DNA from: Aspergillus flavus
Taxonomy: Eukaryota > Ascomycota > Eurotiomycetes > Eurotiales > Aspergillaceae
Direction: 5' to 3'
NCBI RefSeq assembly: GCF_009017415.1
Contig: NC_092403.1
Coordinates: 2,728,001 to 2,792,000 of the forward strand
Length of the DNA: 64,000 bases
Both the position numbers and the translations under genes were made by a program. Shown here in pieces: positions 49,198 to 60,107 of this stretch; the first letter of the stretch is position 1, and every line of letters begins with the position of its first letter. Under the pieces are notes generated by a model. It was not told the DNA's origin. It saw only the letters and a list, made by a program, of their open reading frames with translations, and did no database searches.

Positions 49198-50178
49198 TGC
49201 AATTATTACTTGACAAAAAGAAGAAAAGAAGGTAAGAGTTGGACGATCTGATCACCAGGATCACAGCTTAAGGAGTGAAAAGAGTTAACAGGAGGAATGC
49301 TTATGTCGAGGTCGACTCCAAACAACTTATACGAATTCCCAATTAGACTAAGTCGACCTTCGCAGATAAGCTGAAGCAAGCTAAATTAAACCATGGATGG
49401 CCTCTGCCCTAGCCTCAGTTTCATTTAATCGGCATCGCAAGACTCCATCGCGGAGAATTAATGCCGGGTTTCTTCAGCGGTTCGTTTTCATTCATGGACT
49501 TGGCTGTTGGCCCGTGTGCGATTTAGAATCAAGTGTTGCCGTTAATCAATCTGAAACGGTTCCACGCCCTTACTGACTAGGACGCCAAAATGTCTCGGGC
49601 TTTTCAGTTCTTATAGCCTAAATCGAGTGGGGATTCTGCATGGACCGGCGGTTATTCCTCAATGGTGTCGTTTTGGATTTCAATAGTGGATATAGGTCGA
49701 TAGATACACTATCCAGAGTCACGGATAAATGTCGGTTTCAAAAAGTAAATTAAGGGGATGGGGTCCTCTCGACTATTATGGATTGACGTCCGATGTCAGC
49801 GGCACTTCGGTCAGCCGAGGTTCTATTCATGGCATTCGTTCTATTCTAATAATGTACGAACAGATATATTATCATCATCATAACGGCATTCGGTCTATGT
49901 TTCCGATGGATTTTTGGAGGATGGTCAGACGAAATGTATCGCTCCAATGAACAGGTGGGCCCGAGCTGGAATACTGGAGGTCCATATTCATGCCTGAGAG
50001 TTGTATGGGCAAATAGACCCGTGTCCATGTGGTGAACCACTGACGGTCGTTGGCGGAAGAACTCCAGTCAGATGCAGGTCTGTCATCTGCACTCACAGCC
50101 TAAAAGCCTTCTCGCTGGTGCCTCAAGTCTCGGGGAGGAGTTGCTCTTTGGCTTCCTGGATTGTACAGAGAAGCATTC
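49198..50178. other. Upstream region of the xylanase gene
   Basis: About 1 kb between the xylanase start and the 3' end of the Cns1-like gene. CreA-type SYGGRG matches at 49450-49455 and 49627-49632. I did not find the classical XlnR word GGCTAA in either orientation. Confidence 0.4.
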
Positions 50179-51612
50179 TCAAACCTGCTTCCTCTTCTTC
50201 ATTTCCGCAATGAATTGGCCACTCTTCGCGGTCGGCACAATGAAAAACTTCACCAATTGATCCACAACTTCAACCTTGCTGCCGCTAAGAATCTGCAGAA
50301 GTGGCAGTTTCTTCCCGGCCTTGATCAATCCTCCAGTCGCAGTCTCCATGAAACAGTCCACGCTCTTAATAGTATATTCATTGTTCGCATCCCACGGCAA
50401 AGGGAAGATGTATTCGAGATGGTCCTCAATGCTATGCATTTCAGAAAACGCCTTGATGAAGTCTGACTGGGCATCCATGGGATAGAGAAACACCGCAGGG
50501 AACTCGAGCGTGCTCTCGGGAGAGAGAGGGTCGGGAACAAGATGCATCACGGCATCCTGCAGGTCGGCCGGATTGTCTGTCGTGCGAGTCCTGATCTCTC
50601 TAGCCTTCAATGCAACATCAAGCAACTTCTTCTCCTGCTTCTTTCTCTCTTCCTCCGCCTTGCGCTTAGCAGACACGCGCTCGATGGCAGCCTTGCGCTC
50701 AGCGGCCTTCTCCGCCGCGATCTGAAGAGACTTGTTATTCGGGTCAATAGCCAAGCCCCGCTTCGCCGCATCCTCAGCATCGTCGACCTTATCGAGCTTC
50801 AGACAAGCCATAGCGGAACGATAAAACGCCTTGATATTCTTCGGATTCATCTTGAGGGTCGAGGCACAGTCAAGCGTACATTGCCGGTAATTGCCTAACA
50901 AGTCAGCACTCCCCACACAACCCGTGACGACCGTATATAAAAAAGAGAAAACCTACCCAGCTCCAAATTACACAACGCGCGATTGATATAAGACGCCTCT
51001 TCAACCTGGCGCAGCAACTTCTGCTCCGCGTCCAAATCCTCCGGCTTCTCCCACTTATCAACCTTCGCGAAGATAACGGCAAGAGCCTTAGTATAGAACT
51101 CCTTGGCATCGATCCATCGCAACTCCTTCGCAGCTTCGTTACCCTGTTCGCGGAAGTTCTGCGCGACTTCTGCACGCGTACCCTCATTCTGCAGCGCCTG
51201 AAGGGCATCTAGAAAGACATTCTCGCCATCTATACGTAGTCAAAACGTTAGCCCAAGCCAGCTCAGCAGCAGTTTAACCCTTCCCAAGGCCTTCATCAAA
51301 TACATAGAAGAAAAATGAAGGAAAATAAGACATACTCTCATCCTTCGCCTTGTCTATATCCGTCATAAACAACGGCGTCTTGTTCATCATGTCCGCAATC
51401 TCGTCCGTAGTATGCGACCGCACAGCCTCCATCGCAGGGGGCATCTTCGGCGCGCCCGGGTTCTCCTTCTCGAATTCCTTCGCTCGCTCTTTATCCACCG
51501 GAAATGAGGTCTCTACCTCCTTCGCCGGCGGGGCATCTTGCGTCTCGGGAGTCTGCTTGTTCAAGTCGAGCGACTCGTCGAAGTCGTCGGGGAGTTCTTC
51601 GATCTGGCCCAT
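50179..51612 (-). CDS. cns1: Hsp70/Hsp90 co-chaperone Cns1 (TTC4-like)
   Basis: Three exons on the minus strand (51336-51612, 50957-51229, 50179-50894) give 421 aa. The N-terminus has an acidic leader and VDKERAKEFEKENPGAPKMPPAME. TPR repeats follow: FREQGNEAAK, AKEFYTKALAV, ASYINRALCNLELG, NYRQCTLDCASTLKMNPKNIKAFYRSAMAC. A coiled-coil basic linker (ERVSAKRKAEEERKKQEKK) leads to the C-terminal wheel-like domain with LEFPAVFLYPMDAQSDFIKAF. Cns1 binds the EEVD tails of Hsp90 and Hsp70 through its TPRs and is essential in yeast, with links to translation elongation factor folding. All junctions keep phase and the length fits. The frame is open 37 codons upstream of the chosen ATG, but family members start at MGQIEELPDDFD-like sequence. 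Divergent from the leu2-like gene. Confidence 0.93.
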
Positions 51613-52167
51613 GGTGATGGATCTTATCTCGCTGTTGCGGAAAATAGCGGGGTGGGAGTTCCAGTGAAGTTGGTCATGCAAATCTGTATCTTCATCTGAT
51701 AAATCGAAAGACAAACGGTGCAAACATGAGGGGGGAGGGTTTACCCTATTTCCTTTTCCGGATGCTATCCATAGATAGTAGGGTTGCGATCATCTGGTGG
51801 AGCTCTATGGTTATTACCGTGCGATATCGGTAGGGTAATATAATGGCCATAGCCTATATGTAGTCTGTTACCTCGGGTTAATGACAAGTTAGAACGGATC
51901 CTATCCCAACTCTAATACAGTAGATCTACACCAACCAGTCTACTCCGTCTATCGGGGCAACGCCGTGAGGAGAACGTCTTCTTCCCCGCAAATCGGTCTA
52001 TTGGCCGAACCCTATACAGATCTATATAAAGAGCAATATGGGGCGAACGGAAGAGTCATTGAAATATATACACTATAGTAATCTACTTGTTCATCTAGTA
52101 ACTTCCTCAAACCTATCACGCACGACCAACCCATTCTAGTATAATCAAACCAAAACAAACTACCAAC
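51613..52167. other. Divergent promoter between cns1 and the leu2-like gene
   Basis: About 550 bp upstream of both genes. No specific regulatory site is called. Confidence 0.5.
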
Positions 52168-53434
52168 ATGACCATAGCAAAAACCTACAACATCCTCGTC
52201 CTTCCCGGGGACGGCATCGGCCCTGAAATCATGGCCGAGGCTACAAAAGTGCTCTCCGCCTTCAACACATCCACCGTGCAGTTCAACACCCGCTCGGAAC
52301 TTATCGGCGGATGCAGCATCGATCTCCACGGCAAGCCGATTACGGATGCCGTCAAGGAAGCAGCTCTTGCTTCAGACGCGGTGCTGTTCGCTGCCGTTGG
52401 CGGTCCGAAATGGGATAATATGCGGAGGGGACTGGATGGGCCGGAGGGCGGGTTGCTACAGCTGCGGAAGGCGATGGATATCTATGCGAATTTAAGACCT
52501 TGTTCGGCGGATTCACCGAGTAGGAGTGTTGCGAGGGAGTTTAGTCCGTTTCGACAGGAGATCATCGAGGGGGTGGATTTCGTGGTTGTGAGGGAGAATT
52601 GTGGAGGAGCGTATTTTGGGAGAAAGGTAGAAGAAGATGAATATGGTACGGTACCTCTACACTTCTTTATACCTCCCTTCCTCCCTTTACTACTGTCTAT
52701 CGAGATACTATGCTAATGGGAAAAAGCAATGGACGAATGGGCCTACTCTACCTCCGAAATCCAGCGCATCACCCGTCTCTCTGCTGAACTGGCTCTGCGC
52801 CACGATCCCCCCTGGCCCGTAATCTCGCTGGACAAGGCTAATGTGCTCGCATCCTCACGGCTCTGGCGCCGAGTTGTCGAAAAGACCATGGCGGAAGAGT
52901 ACCCGCAGGTGAAACTGGTACATCAGCTGGCGGACTCCGCGTCGTTGATTCTGGCAACAAACCCGCGCGTGCTGAACGGCGTGATTCTGGCCGATAATAC
53001 CTTCGGTGATATGCTTTCTGATCAGGCGGGCTCGATAGTTGGCACGTTGGGCGTGTTGCCGAGTGCGAGCTTGGATGGACTGCCATCTGAAACCCGGAGG
53101 AGGACCAATGGGCTGTATGAACCCACACATGGATCGGCGCCGACGTAAGTTTCCTGACAGTTCCCTAAAACCCCAACAGAGATATTGCTCGAAGTCCAAG
53201 CTAAAGGTTGATAGCATCGCCGGCAAGAACATCGCCAACCCCGTTGCTATGATTCTCTGCGTGGCGCTGATGTTCCGGTACTCCTTGGATATGGAGCGTG
53301 AAGCACAGCAAATTGAAGAGGCCGTGCGGACTGTTCTAGACTCCGGCATCCGCACGCCAGATTTGGGTGGAAAGGCTGGGACGACAGAAGTGGGTGATGC
53401 GATCGTAGCTGTGCTACGCGGACAGAAATTGTAG
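52168..53434 (+). CDS. leu2: 3-isopropylmalate dehydrogenase
   Basis: Oxidises and decarboxylates 3-isopropylmalate with NAD in leucine synthesis. Three exons (52168-52645, 52727-53144, 53215-53434) give 371 aa, the usual length. Motifs are [14 protein letters not shown] at the N-terminus, [27 protein letters not shown]-type metal/substrate segment [39 protein letters not shown], and [18 protein letters not shown] near the NAD site. The residue after HGSAP reads Thr across the intron, where family members usually have Asp; this follows from the GTAAGT donor and the TAG acceptor chosen. Filamentous fungi often carry two or three copies of this gene, so this may be a paralogue rather than the main leucine enzyme. 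No mitochondrial presequence is seen, in line with a cytosolic enzyme. Confidence 0.93.
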
Positions 53435-53828
53435 AGCGTTATGTGTGTTGAATGCTACGGTTAGGGCTTTGTTGGTTGCCTCTTCTGATGCCATCATTTG
53501 TAAGTTTGCTTCGGACGAGATTGTTCTCTTTGTTTGTAGCCATGAATAGCAGGAACAACTTGTTGAATAATCAATACGTGCTGAGCCCTTTGATGCAGCT
53601 CCTAGTTGGTCAAACAAAGGTTGAGTGAAAGAAAGGGCTTTGATCAACGTAGAGTGAATCTTCTCTAACTTATTCATCCCTTCTATCTTGTATATACTAA
53701 TCGTGCGGTTAGTTTCTACAGATACTACTTATGAAACCTACCTCCATATTACCTTGCATTCTACGAGCTCTCCTTGAAAGATCCCCATTCGAGCCTATAG
53801 TCTTACCTTTGACAGAAAAGCCAGTACA
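53435..53828. other. Intergenic
   Basis: About 390 bp; 3' region of the leu2-like gene and upstream DNA of the coiled-coil gene. Nothing else recognised. Confidence 0.5.
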
Positions 53829-54338
53829 ATGTCGGCAGAACCCTACTTCACGCCAGGCTCTTGCGCAATGCGCCTCCAGAACGTAGAAGGTCTCTCATCG
53901 GTCTCAAAATCCGCCCTCCTACGATCCATCGCAGACGATATTTCAGCCGTTTTCATCTGCATCTCCAAGCAACTTTCTTGCGGCACGTTGAACGCCAGGC
54001 ATACGAGGCCCATTCATGATTTCATCACGAGCATCAGATGCACTGAGCGATTGGAACAACAAAGGCTGCAGCAAGACTTAGAACGGTACCGTCAGCGCGA
54101 ACGACGGTGGAGGGCGGAAAGAAAGTGGATGTGCCGGAAAGTTGAGGGCCTAGTAAAGCACTCTGAAGTGATTCACAACCAGTGGAAGGAGCGGTTGAAC
54201 AAGGCGAAAAGCAATTTTGAGGGTGCGACAAGGGAGTTGGCGGCGCTGAGGTGGAGATATGAGTTGTCCAGGTCACAGGCCGTCAAAGAGAAGCTGTTGG
54301 GCAGAGGAGATGCGACTCTAGCGGAAACTAATCGGTGA
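53829..54338 (+). CDS. Hypothetical coiled-coil protein
   Basis: Single exon, 169 aa, no family recognised. The N-terminal 60 residues are mixed. From about residue 75 the sequence is a strongly charged helix with heptad-like spacing (LEQQRLQQDLERYRQRER, then RAERKWMCRKVEGLVK and beyond), predicting a coiled coil. No signal peptide or membrane helix. The clear ATG and uninterrupted frame favour a real gene, but a spurious frame cannot be excluded. Possibly a structural or scaffold protein; this rests only on composition. Confidence 0.55.
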   Translation: MSAEPYFTPGSCAMRLQNVEGLSSVSKSALLRSIADDISAVFICISKQLSCGTLNARHTRPIHDFITSIRCTERLEQQRLQQDLERYRQRERRWRAERKWMCRKVEGLVKHSEVIHNQWKERLNKAKSNFEGATRELAALRWRYELSRSQAVKEKLLGRGDATLAETNR

Positions 54339-55363
54339 AGGTGGTTTCTTTCGTATCTCACTTGTAAGCAATGAAGACAATTAAACCCACGAAGACTTCT
54401 AAGCGTGCCATTCTTCCGACTTGAAATGTAAAAATGAAGTGGATGTTGACACCCCAATATACACAGCAGAAAAGCGAAACCATTCACATGTGTGGATCTC
54501 GACCGATAGCCAGTCAAGAATTGGTTGTTATCAGCAGCGGGACGAGTGGCGACAACCTTAACTGGGTGTCGGGGTCCATCTTGTGATGTTTTCCAGCGTT
54601 CCAGAACCAGCTTTAATAATAGGACGAAATATGCAGAACGCTGACCGCGATCACAGGCTTATCTGACGCAACTCGCGCGCAAAATTATGGCGACGGAAGA
54701 AATGGATCAGTTGATAGGGAGACAGTTCTCGCTGGTCGGGAAATCAAGTTCCGAGGTTGCTCGTATCGGCGGCTTTTGATCGGGATGCTGGTAGGACTTG
54801 ATCACGAAAACCGGTCAGGGAAAAAAAAGCCATAGATGATCTATCGTTTTAAGATCCCTTGCTCCGTTATCGCAAGGGCCAAGCTGCAAAAATTCTCTGG
54901 GGGTGAATGCGCCTCAACTCATACCCTTATGTAGACCCGTAGGGATGAACCGGAAGTCGTAGCGATTAATTGTTTCCATCGAAAATCCACGATCACCATA
55001 ATTTTAGTATACTCCGGTTCTCCGTGGGGAGTGCCCCATTGTAGAGGACGCTGAAAGGGACGAGCGAATGAACCTCGGCATTTGATACTGTCGGCCAAAT
55101 TATTGATTCGTGCCGCGGGTCCACTCATTGCCTCTCTTCATGTGCGACCAGCAAGACATCGCCTCCTGGACCGACAGACTTCTCTCATATTTCTTCCTTA
55201 ACAACATCTTCAATCTCTTTCTCTTTCTGTAATCAAATTTGTGTCGCTGCCTTGCGGACCTCTCACTCACACCAGAGCGCGTTGAAAAATTTCACCTTCT
55301 GAGGCTTTTCCTGACCCACCTCTATACCCGACTTTTTTTACCCCAGACACATTATCGGCCGAG
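54339..55363. other. Intergenic, upstream of the peroxidase
   Basis: About 1 kb, no gene seen. The last 200 bp are pyrimidine-rich (55180-55340), a typical Aspergillus 5' leader. Confidence 0.5.
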
Positions 55364-56404
55364 ATGAGCACACCAGGGGATTATGACGCCGTACGGAGGG
55401 ACATTGTCGCCCAACTGAAGAAGCCGGACTACGACGATGGTAGCGCAGGACCTGTATTTGTTCGACTGGCATGGTTAGTTTCTTTTTCTTTTTTCTTCTT
55501 CTTTTTCCCTTCTTTTTTTCTCTTCCACGTTCTGCTCTTCCTCAAAGGACGATTTACCTGACGCATAATCCCTAGGCACTCTGCAGGCACATACGATGCA
55601 GAATCAGACACAGGCGGTTCCAATGGTGCAGGCATGCGGTATGAAGCAGAGGGTGGCGACCCAGCCAACGCCGGTCTTCAGCACGGACGGGCCTTCCTCG
55701 AACCTGTAAAGGAGAGACACCCCTGGATCACATACTCCGATCTATGGACATTAGCAGGCGTAGTAGCTATCAAAGAGCTAGGCGGACCCGAAGTGGAATG
55801 GAAGCCAGGTCGTACGGATTTAGTCGACGACTCGAAGGTGCCACCACGTGGTCGTCTGCCCGACGCTGCCCAAGGTGCCGAGCACCTGCGTTTCATCTTC
55901 AACCGGATGGGCTTCAACGACCAAGAGATTGTCGCATTGGCGGGAGGACACAACATGGGCCGTTGCCACATGGATCGGAGTGGATTCCACGGCCCCTGGG
56001 TGAACAACCCGACCCGCTTCTCAAACCAGTTCTACAACCTGCTCCTTAAGCTCGAGTGGACGCCTAAGACGCTGGAGAACGGTATCCAGCAGTTTGTGTA
56101 TGTGGACCCCGATGCCGAGGAAGGCGATGAGCAGCTGATGATGCTGCCGACCGACGTTGCGTTGATCACCGATCCGAAATTCCGTGTTTGGGTGGAGAGA
56201 TACGCGCAGGACAAGGAGCTTTTCTTCGATCACTTCGCGAAAGTGTTTGCTAAGCTGATTGAGCTAGGTATCAAGCGTGATGCCAAGGGAGTCATCATCA
56301 ACTCGGACAATGTCAAGGGCGGATACGTCTCCGCGCCCAAGAAGAGCAATGTCCCAACTGGACTGTCACAGCGCGGTGGTGGTTGCCCCATGGCCAGGTT
56401 GTAA
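55364..56404 (+). CDS. Class I haem peroxidase, cytochrome c peroxidase-like
   Basis: Two exons (55364-55473, 55576-56404) give 312 aa. The intron interrupts the Trp codon of RLAWHSAG, which holds the distal Arg and His. The proximal His lies in [29 protein letters not shown] supplies the Trp that in yeast Ccp1 forms the radical used to oxidise cytochrome c. [19 protein letters not shown] is also family-typical. There is no mitochondrial presequence, unlike Ccp1, so this is the shorter cytosolic-type paralogue usually annotated as a putative haem-binding peroxidase. It would reduce hydrogen peroxide; the electron donor is not certain. The C-terminus ends GGGCPMARL, a glycine-rich tail seen in this subgroup. 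Confidence 0.93.
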
Positions 56405-57071
56405 ATTTCTGTTTCGTGTTTGTCTCTTATTTCATTGTATATAGATAGAAGATCGGACATAGAGAACGGGTCGTTTAATAGATTTAGAAGTTTGCGAACA
56501 GTACTTCCTTCTGATCTCGGGTTATAATGAAGAAGAAAAATAATAATAATAATAAAGGAAGTAGGATAGTACTGAAGATGAGAAGATGCGAAAGAGAGGA
56601 GAGAGGCGAGAGAAGGGATAGAGATGCTAATAGGAAAGAAACTGGAGTAGAAAATGCGGGGAAGCTCATCGCACAGACTGACTTATAACCGTCCCGTCAT
56701 TGGTCAACCCTCCCGACAACAAATAAATTTAATGCATAGGGAAATGAAACGGTTACTTTATGTCGCTTAAACAGGAAAAGAATTCCCCGGAAGCAATTGC
56801 CGCTCACTGACCCCTTTCTCCCTAAATCAATTCTAGTGTTATGGTGTGGACAGGTTGGTGACTTGATGCGTGTTGTCCGGACGGATATATATGGATGTTA
56901 CCGGATAATACTTGGTCCCAAGAAATATTTCTACATAAGCCACTTTTCGCTTCATAAATAATCTATGTTACAAGAATGATTCAACAGGAAGAATGGGAGA
57001 AGGTATAAAGAACGACCAAAGTTATGAATAATGCATAGCGTTTGATGACGGAAAACATGACAAAGACGTTG
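56405..57071. other. Intergenic between convergent genes
   Basis: About 670 bp of 3' flanking DNA containing an AAT/TAA microsatellite and purine-rich sequence at 56570-56640. No gene seen. Confidence 0.55.
56541..56555 (+). repeat. TAA microsatellite
   Basis: (TAA)n run in non-coding DNA. Confidence 0.8.
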
Positions 57072-60000
57072 TCAACGCAAATTCGGCGGATGCCGCCGTG
57101 GCTCTGCCTCATCGACTCTCTTTCTTTTTGACCCTTGCGGTGTCTGGTTCGCCGACATGTGGGAGCTGGCTACATTCCCGTGGCTATGCCATCGAATACC
57201 CGCCGCAGGCGCAACGTGCGACGCAGGCCTTTGACCGTCCACGGGCTTCGGCCGGACCTGCTGTGGTAGCGATGATGGGTTCTGCGGAGCTGCAGTCAAG
57301 ACGCTAGGATCAATGTACTGTGGCATCGAGCCGCCATTGTTGGTGTTCTGATGGGAATGTTTGATGCTATTTTCGACGGGAGCTGGAGCGCTGTTCGTAC
57401 TGCTAGCGTGACTCGGCTTTGGTGAGAAAAATATGCTGCTGCTGAGCTCCGGAAAACTAAAACCGAAGTCGTCGATTCCTCCAGTAGTCCAATCTTGGAA
57501 AAGTCCGTCATGCATGATGTCCTGCAGGCCAAAAGATGTATCGTTGAATGTGCCGTGCGGCTCGTGAGGATGTGTACTTGGCTGGACGCGGTATTGCGCA
57601 TTATGCTGCACCTGATGCTGTTGTGCGTTATATCCGTTCGGTTGCTGCGCAGTGGTCTGTGTACGGTGATGTGGGTTATACGGGCGCTGGTACTGTGTAT
57701 TCGTCTGTGTTGCGTTGTATTGCCTATCAGCTTGGCCATGTTGCTGTCCACTCGGCTGCGTAGTCTGCTGCACGTTATGCCCCGCATGGAGCTGCGAGCT
57801 GGACTGTGTAGCATACTGTGCATTATTTTGTACGTTGCTTTGCGCACGATATTGTTCTTGATGTGGTCCATTGAGCTGTTCATTAATCAGCGCGGTGTCC
57901 TCTATAATAGATTCTAGACCCGATAAAGAAGGGGTCGGGGCGAGTGCGAATAGAGGCGAGATTTCAGCAAACATAGAAGCAGTCGGAGCCTCCCACAACG
58001 AGGGTGATATCCTCCCTATCTCTGGTTGCGGTTCTGGTGCGGGTGCTGAAGACGTCGAAGATCCGACATCTATCTTCGACGGACCAGCTGAAGATGGGCC
58101 GGGTATGTTGGCATGACGATCAACGCCTGAAGGCTCCGTCGATATTTGGCCTTGGTTTCTCGGGTCATAAGCACCTGAGGCTAGGTGAAAGCGATCTTCT
58201 TTTCGATCGATAAGTCGCCTCCACGGAAAGCCTGCCCGAGCTCTTGGGGGTTCCGAGGGTGTCCAGGAAATATGCCCCTGGAGGAGCAACTTCTGCTGAT
58301 TTCTGACTTTGACCATGTCACCTAACGCGTGCAAGGCGACGTTCATGACCTCATCGTCTGGATTCATGATGCGTTCGTAGACGAGGAGCGGCACAGGCTT
58401 GTTCTTCCACCAGGTTTCGGGTACTTTGTCGTCTCTGTGTGCTTGGGCGATACCTCCGACGATGACGCCCGAAAGCATGGCACTGTCATACATCTGGATT
58501 TGGCCTGTATCGACTTCTCCCCGCTTAGTGTCATTCCAGTAGACCCGATAGTGGTCGGCCTTACAGTATATCCCGCCTAGCCAGCGGTATGCTGCTGTTC
58601 CGCGTTCGCCACCGTTGGTAATATAGTCGAAGGATATATCTCGGGTGTGTTTCTTGACAGGCACACTGCCATCAAGAGTTACAGTCAAGCGCATCGGTAG
58701 GCCATGCAGCATTCTCCGACACTTCACGACTTTATCTTGACATTTGCCACAGCGGCTGATGTACTCCGATGCAAACGAACGGGAGATCAACTGTTGCATC
58801 GATACTCCTTTCATGTCCTCCGGACATGTAGGTGGTGCCACAGTTGCGCTCTTGTACGCAGCATTCGTAGTCCTGTTCGTGCATGGGGAGCAGAAAGTAG
58901 TTTGCTCATCATATGTGAACAAGAACTGGTCGAAATGTTCTGTTGACACATTCCACATGTCAAGGAGAGGGGACTGTACACCTACTCCGACATTTTCGGC
59001 CTCCGCTGCCATCACTGCCCAGAAGCGATCTCGAGAATCACCTCTTGAGCAAAGATCCCAATTGACATCAGTAGCCTCAATAAAGGCCTTCTCCACATTG
59101 GTGAAGCGCCCGCGCCATTCAGGATCTTTGCGGTCCAGCACGGTGGATCCCGCGTCGAGCAACTTACCAAGGACAATGATACTGTCGATGCCAGAAGAAT
59201 TGTTACGGTACACGGGTCCACGGCCCCTGTAAGGGTATTTATCGCCGTCCGCACTGAAAACTAGTCTATCGCTATTGTCAGGATCCACAGCGAGTTTCAC
59301 ATGGGATGTTGCGGGAAAGGACCCGATATTGGCTTGCCGTAGATCTTCTTCCGTCTTCGCAGTCAGGTGTACCTGACCATCTTGAGCAACAGCGCTGCAA
59401 TCTCGAGCGAGATCTTCATAGGCGAATTGCATCACAGTGCGTTCAATAGCCTCCATAACGGATCGGGCCATAACTTTAGGAAGACGTATCTTGTGTTGGT
59501 TTCTGTTGCCTGTGCTATTGCCTGTGGCCTGAGCGGTAGGTGTCTCGATCTCTTCGGGAAAATTGTCGACTTCTTTCGGGACACCAAATACCGGATACAG
59601 CATCTGTTCTATGTGACTATCTGGCCTGCTCGCTAGAGCATCGAGGGGCCTGTGGAACCCTTCCGCCGGAAGCCTAGTGGCAGGGGGTGGATGAGGATAG
59701 TACCTGCTGATTGGAAGGAGGCCAGGCACATCCAGCGAGCATTGCAACAGCCGAGGACCAGCATCTCTCGTCTTAAAGTCCTTTATTTGATCGAAGTCTT
59801 GAGGTCGATGTTTGTCCTGCTGATAGTAGAAGAGCTTCCACAGGACTTTGAAGCACCTGAGATTGGTCAAGTCGCCCTTCACGCCCATATCGATGCCCCA
59901 ACTGTGGTATCTTACCCATTTCTTCGCCTCCTCGCTGGTTGCTTTTCGAGCTTTGGAAGCTTCCTCTGCTGTTCGCCCACAGACACGCCAATTCTTGGGG

Positions 60001-60107
60001 GGCTCGGGTAAGTCAGCCAGCTTGACCATGGGGTAGTTGAGCTCAGGGTTATATTTAAAATCATCCTCCTCTTTCAATGATCTAGCGTCACTGTTTTCTG
60101 ACGACAT
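57072..60107 (-). CDS. Ubiquitin-specific-protease-like protein lacking the catalytic Cys
   Basis: Single exon, 1011 aa. A charged N-terminus (to about 100) precedes a central region that looks like a diverged USP fold. A Cys-box-like stretch VYRNNSSGIDSIIVLGKLLD (300-319) has Ser where the nucleophilic Cys would be. Zinc-type pairs CSPC (406-409) and CGKC (453-456) sit in the fingers position. A His-box-like stretch YRWLGGIYCKADHYRVYW (507-524) follows. If the assignment is right, it would be an inactive USP that binds ubiquitin or scaffolds partners. The C-terminal 270 residues are disordered: a Gln/Asn/His-rich block (about 740-870) and a basic tail KRKRVDEAEPRRH that could be a nuclear signal. 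The long open frame without introns and coherent composition make it a real gene. The USP link is pattern-based and moderate. Confidence 0.7.
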   Translation of the reverse strand: MSSENSDARSLKEEDDFKYNPELNYPMVKLADLPEPPKNWRVCGRTAEEASKARKATSEEAKKWVRYHSWGIDMGVKGDLTNLRCFKVLWKLFYYQQDKHRPQDFDQIKDFKTRDAGPRLLQCSLDVPGLLPISRYYPHPPPATRLPAEGFHRPLDALASRPDSHIEQMLYPVFGVPKEVDNFPEEIETPTAQATGNSTGNRNQHKIRLPKVMARSVMEAIERTVMQFAYEDLARDCSAVAQDGQVHLTAKTEEDLRQANIGSFPATSHVKLAVDPDNSDRLVFSADGDKYPYRGRGPVYRNNSSGIDSIIVLGKLLDAGSTVLDRKDPEWRGRFTNVEKAFIEATDVNWDLCSRGDSRDRFWAVMAAEAENVGVGVQSPLLDMWNVSTEHFDQFLFTYDEQTTFCSPCTNRTTNAAYKSATVAPPTCPEDMKGVSMQQLISRSFASEYISRCGKCQDKVVKCRRMLHGLPMRLTVTLDGSVPVKKHTRDISFDYITNGGERGTAAYRWLGGIYCKADHYRVYWNDTKRGEVDTGQIQMYDSAMLSGVIVGGIAQAHRDDKVPETWWKNKPVPLLVYERIMNPDDEVMNVALHALGDMVKVRNQQKLLLQGHISWTPSEPPRARAGFPWRRLIDRKEDRFHLASGAYDPRNQGQISTEPSGVDRHANIPGPSSAGPSKIDVGSSTSSAPAPEPQPEIGRISPSLWEAPTASMFAEISPLFALAPTPSLSGLESIIEDTALINEQLNGPHQEQYRAQSNVQNNAQYATQSSSQLHAGHNVQQTTQPSGQQHGQADRQYNATQTNTQYQRPYNPHHRTQTTAQQPNGYNAQQHQVQHNAQYRVQPSTHPHEPHGTFNDTSFGLQDIMHDGLFQDWTTGGIDDFGFSFPELSSSIFFSPKPSHASSTNSAPAPVENSIKHSHQNTNNGGSMPQYIDPSVLTAAPQNPSSLPQQVRPKPVDGQRPASHVAPAAGIRWHSHGNVASSHMSANQTPQGSKRKRVDEAEPRRHPPNLR

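Noticed and set aside
49198..50000. XlnR control sites upstream of the xylanase
   Set aside because: No GGCTAA word was found in either orientation. Control by XlnR is likely from family knowledge but not shown by this sequence.
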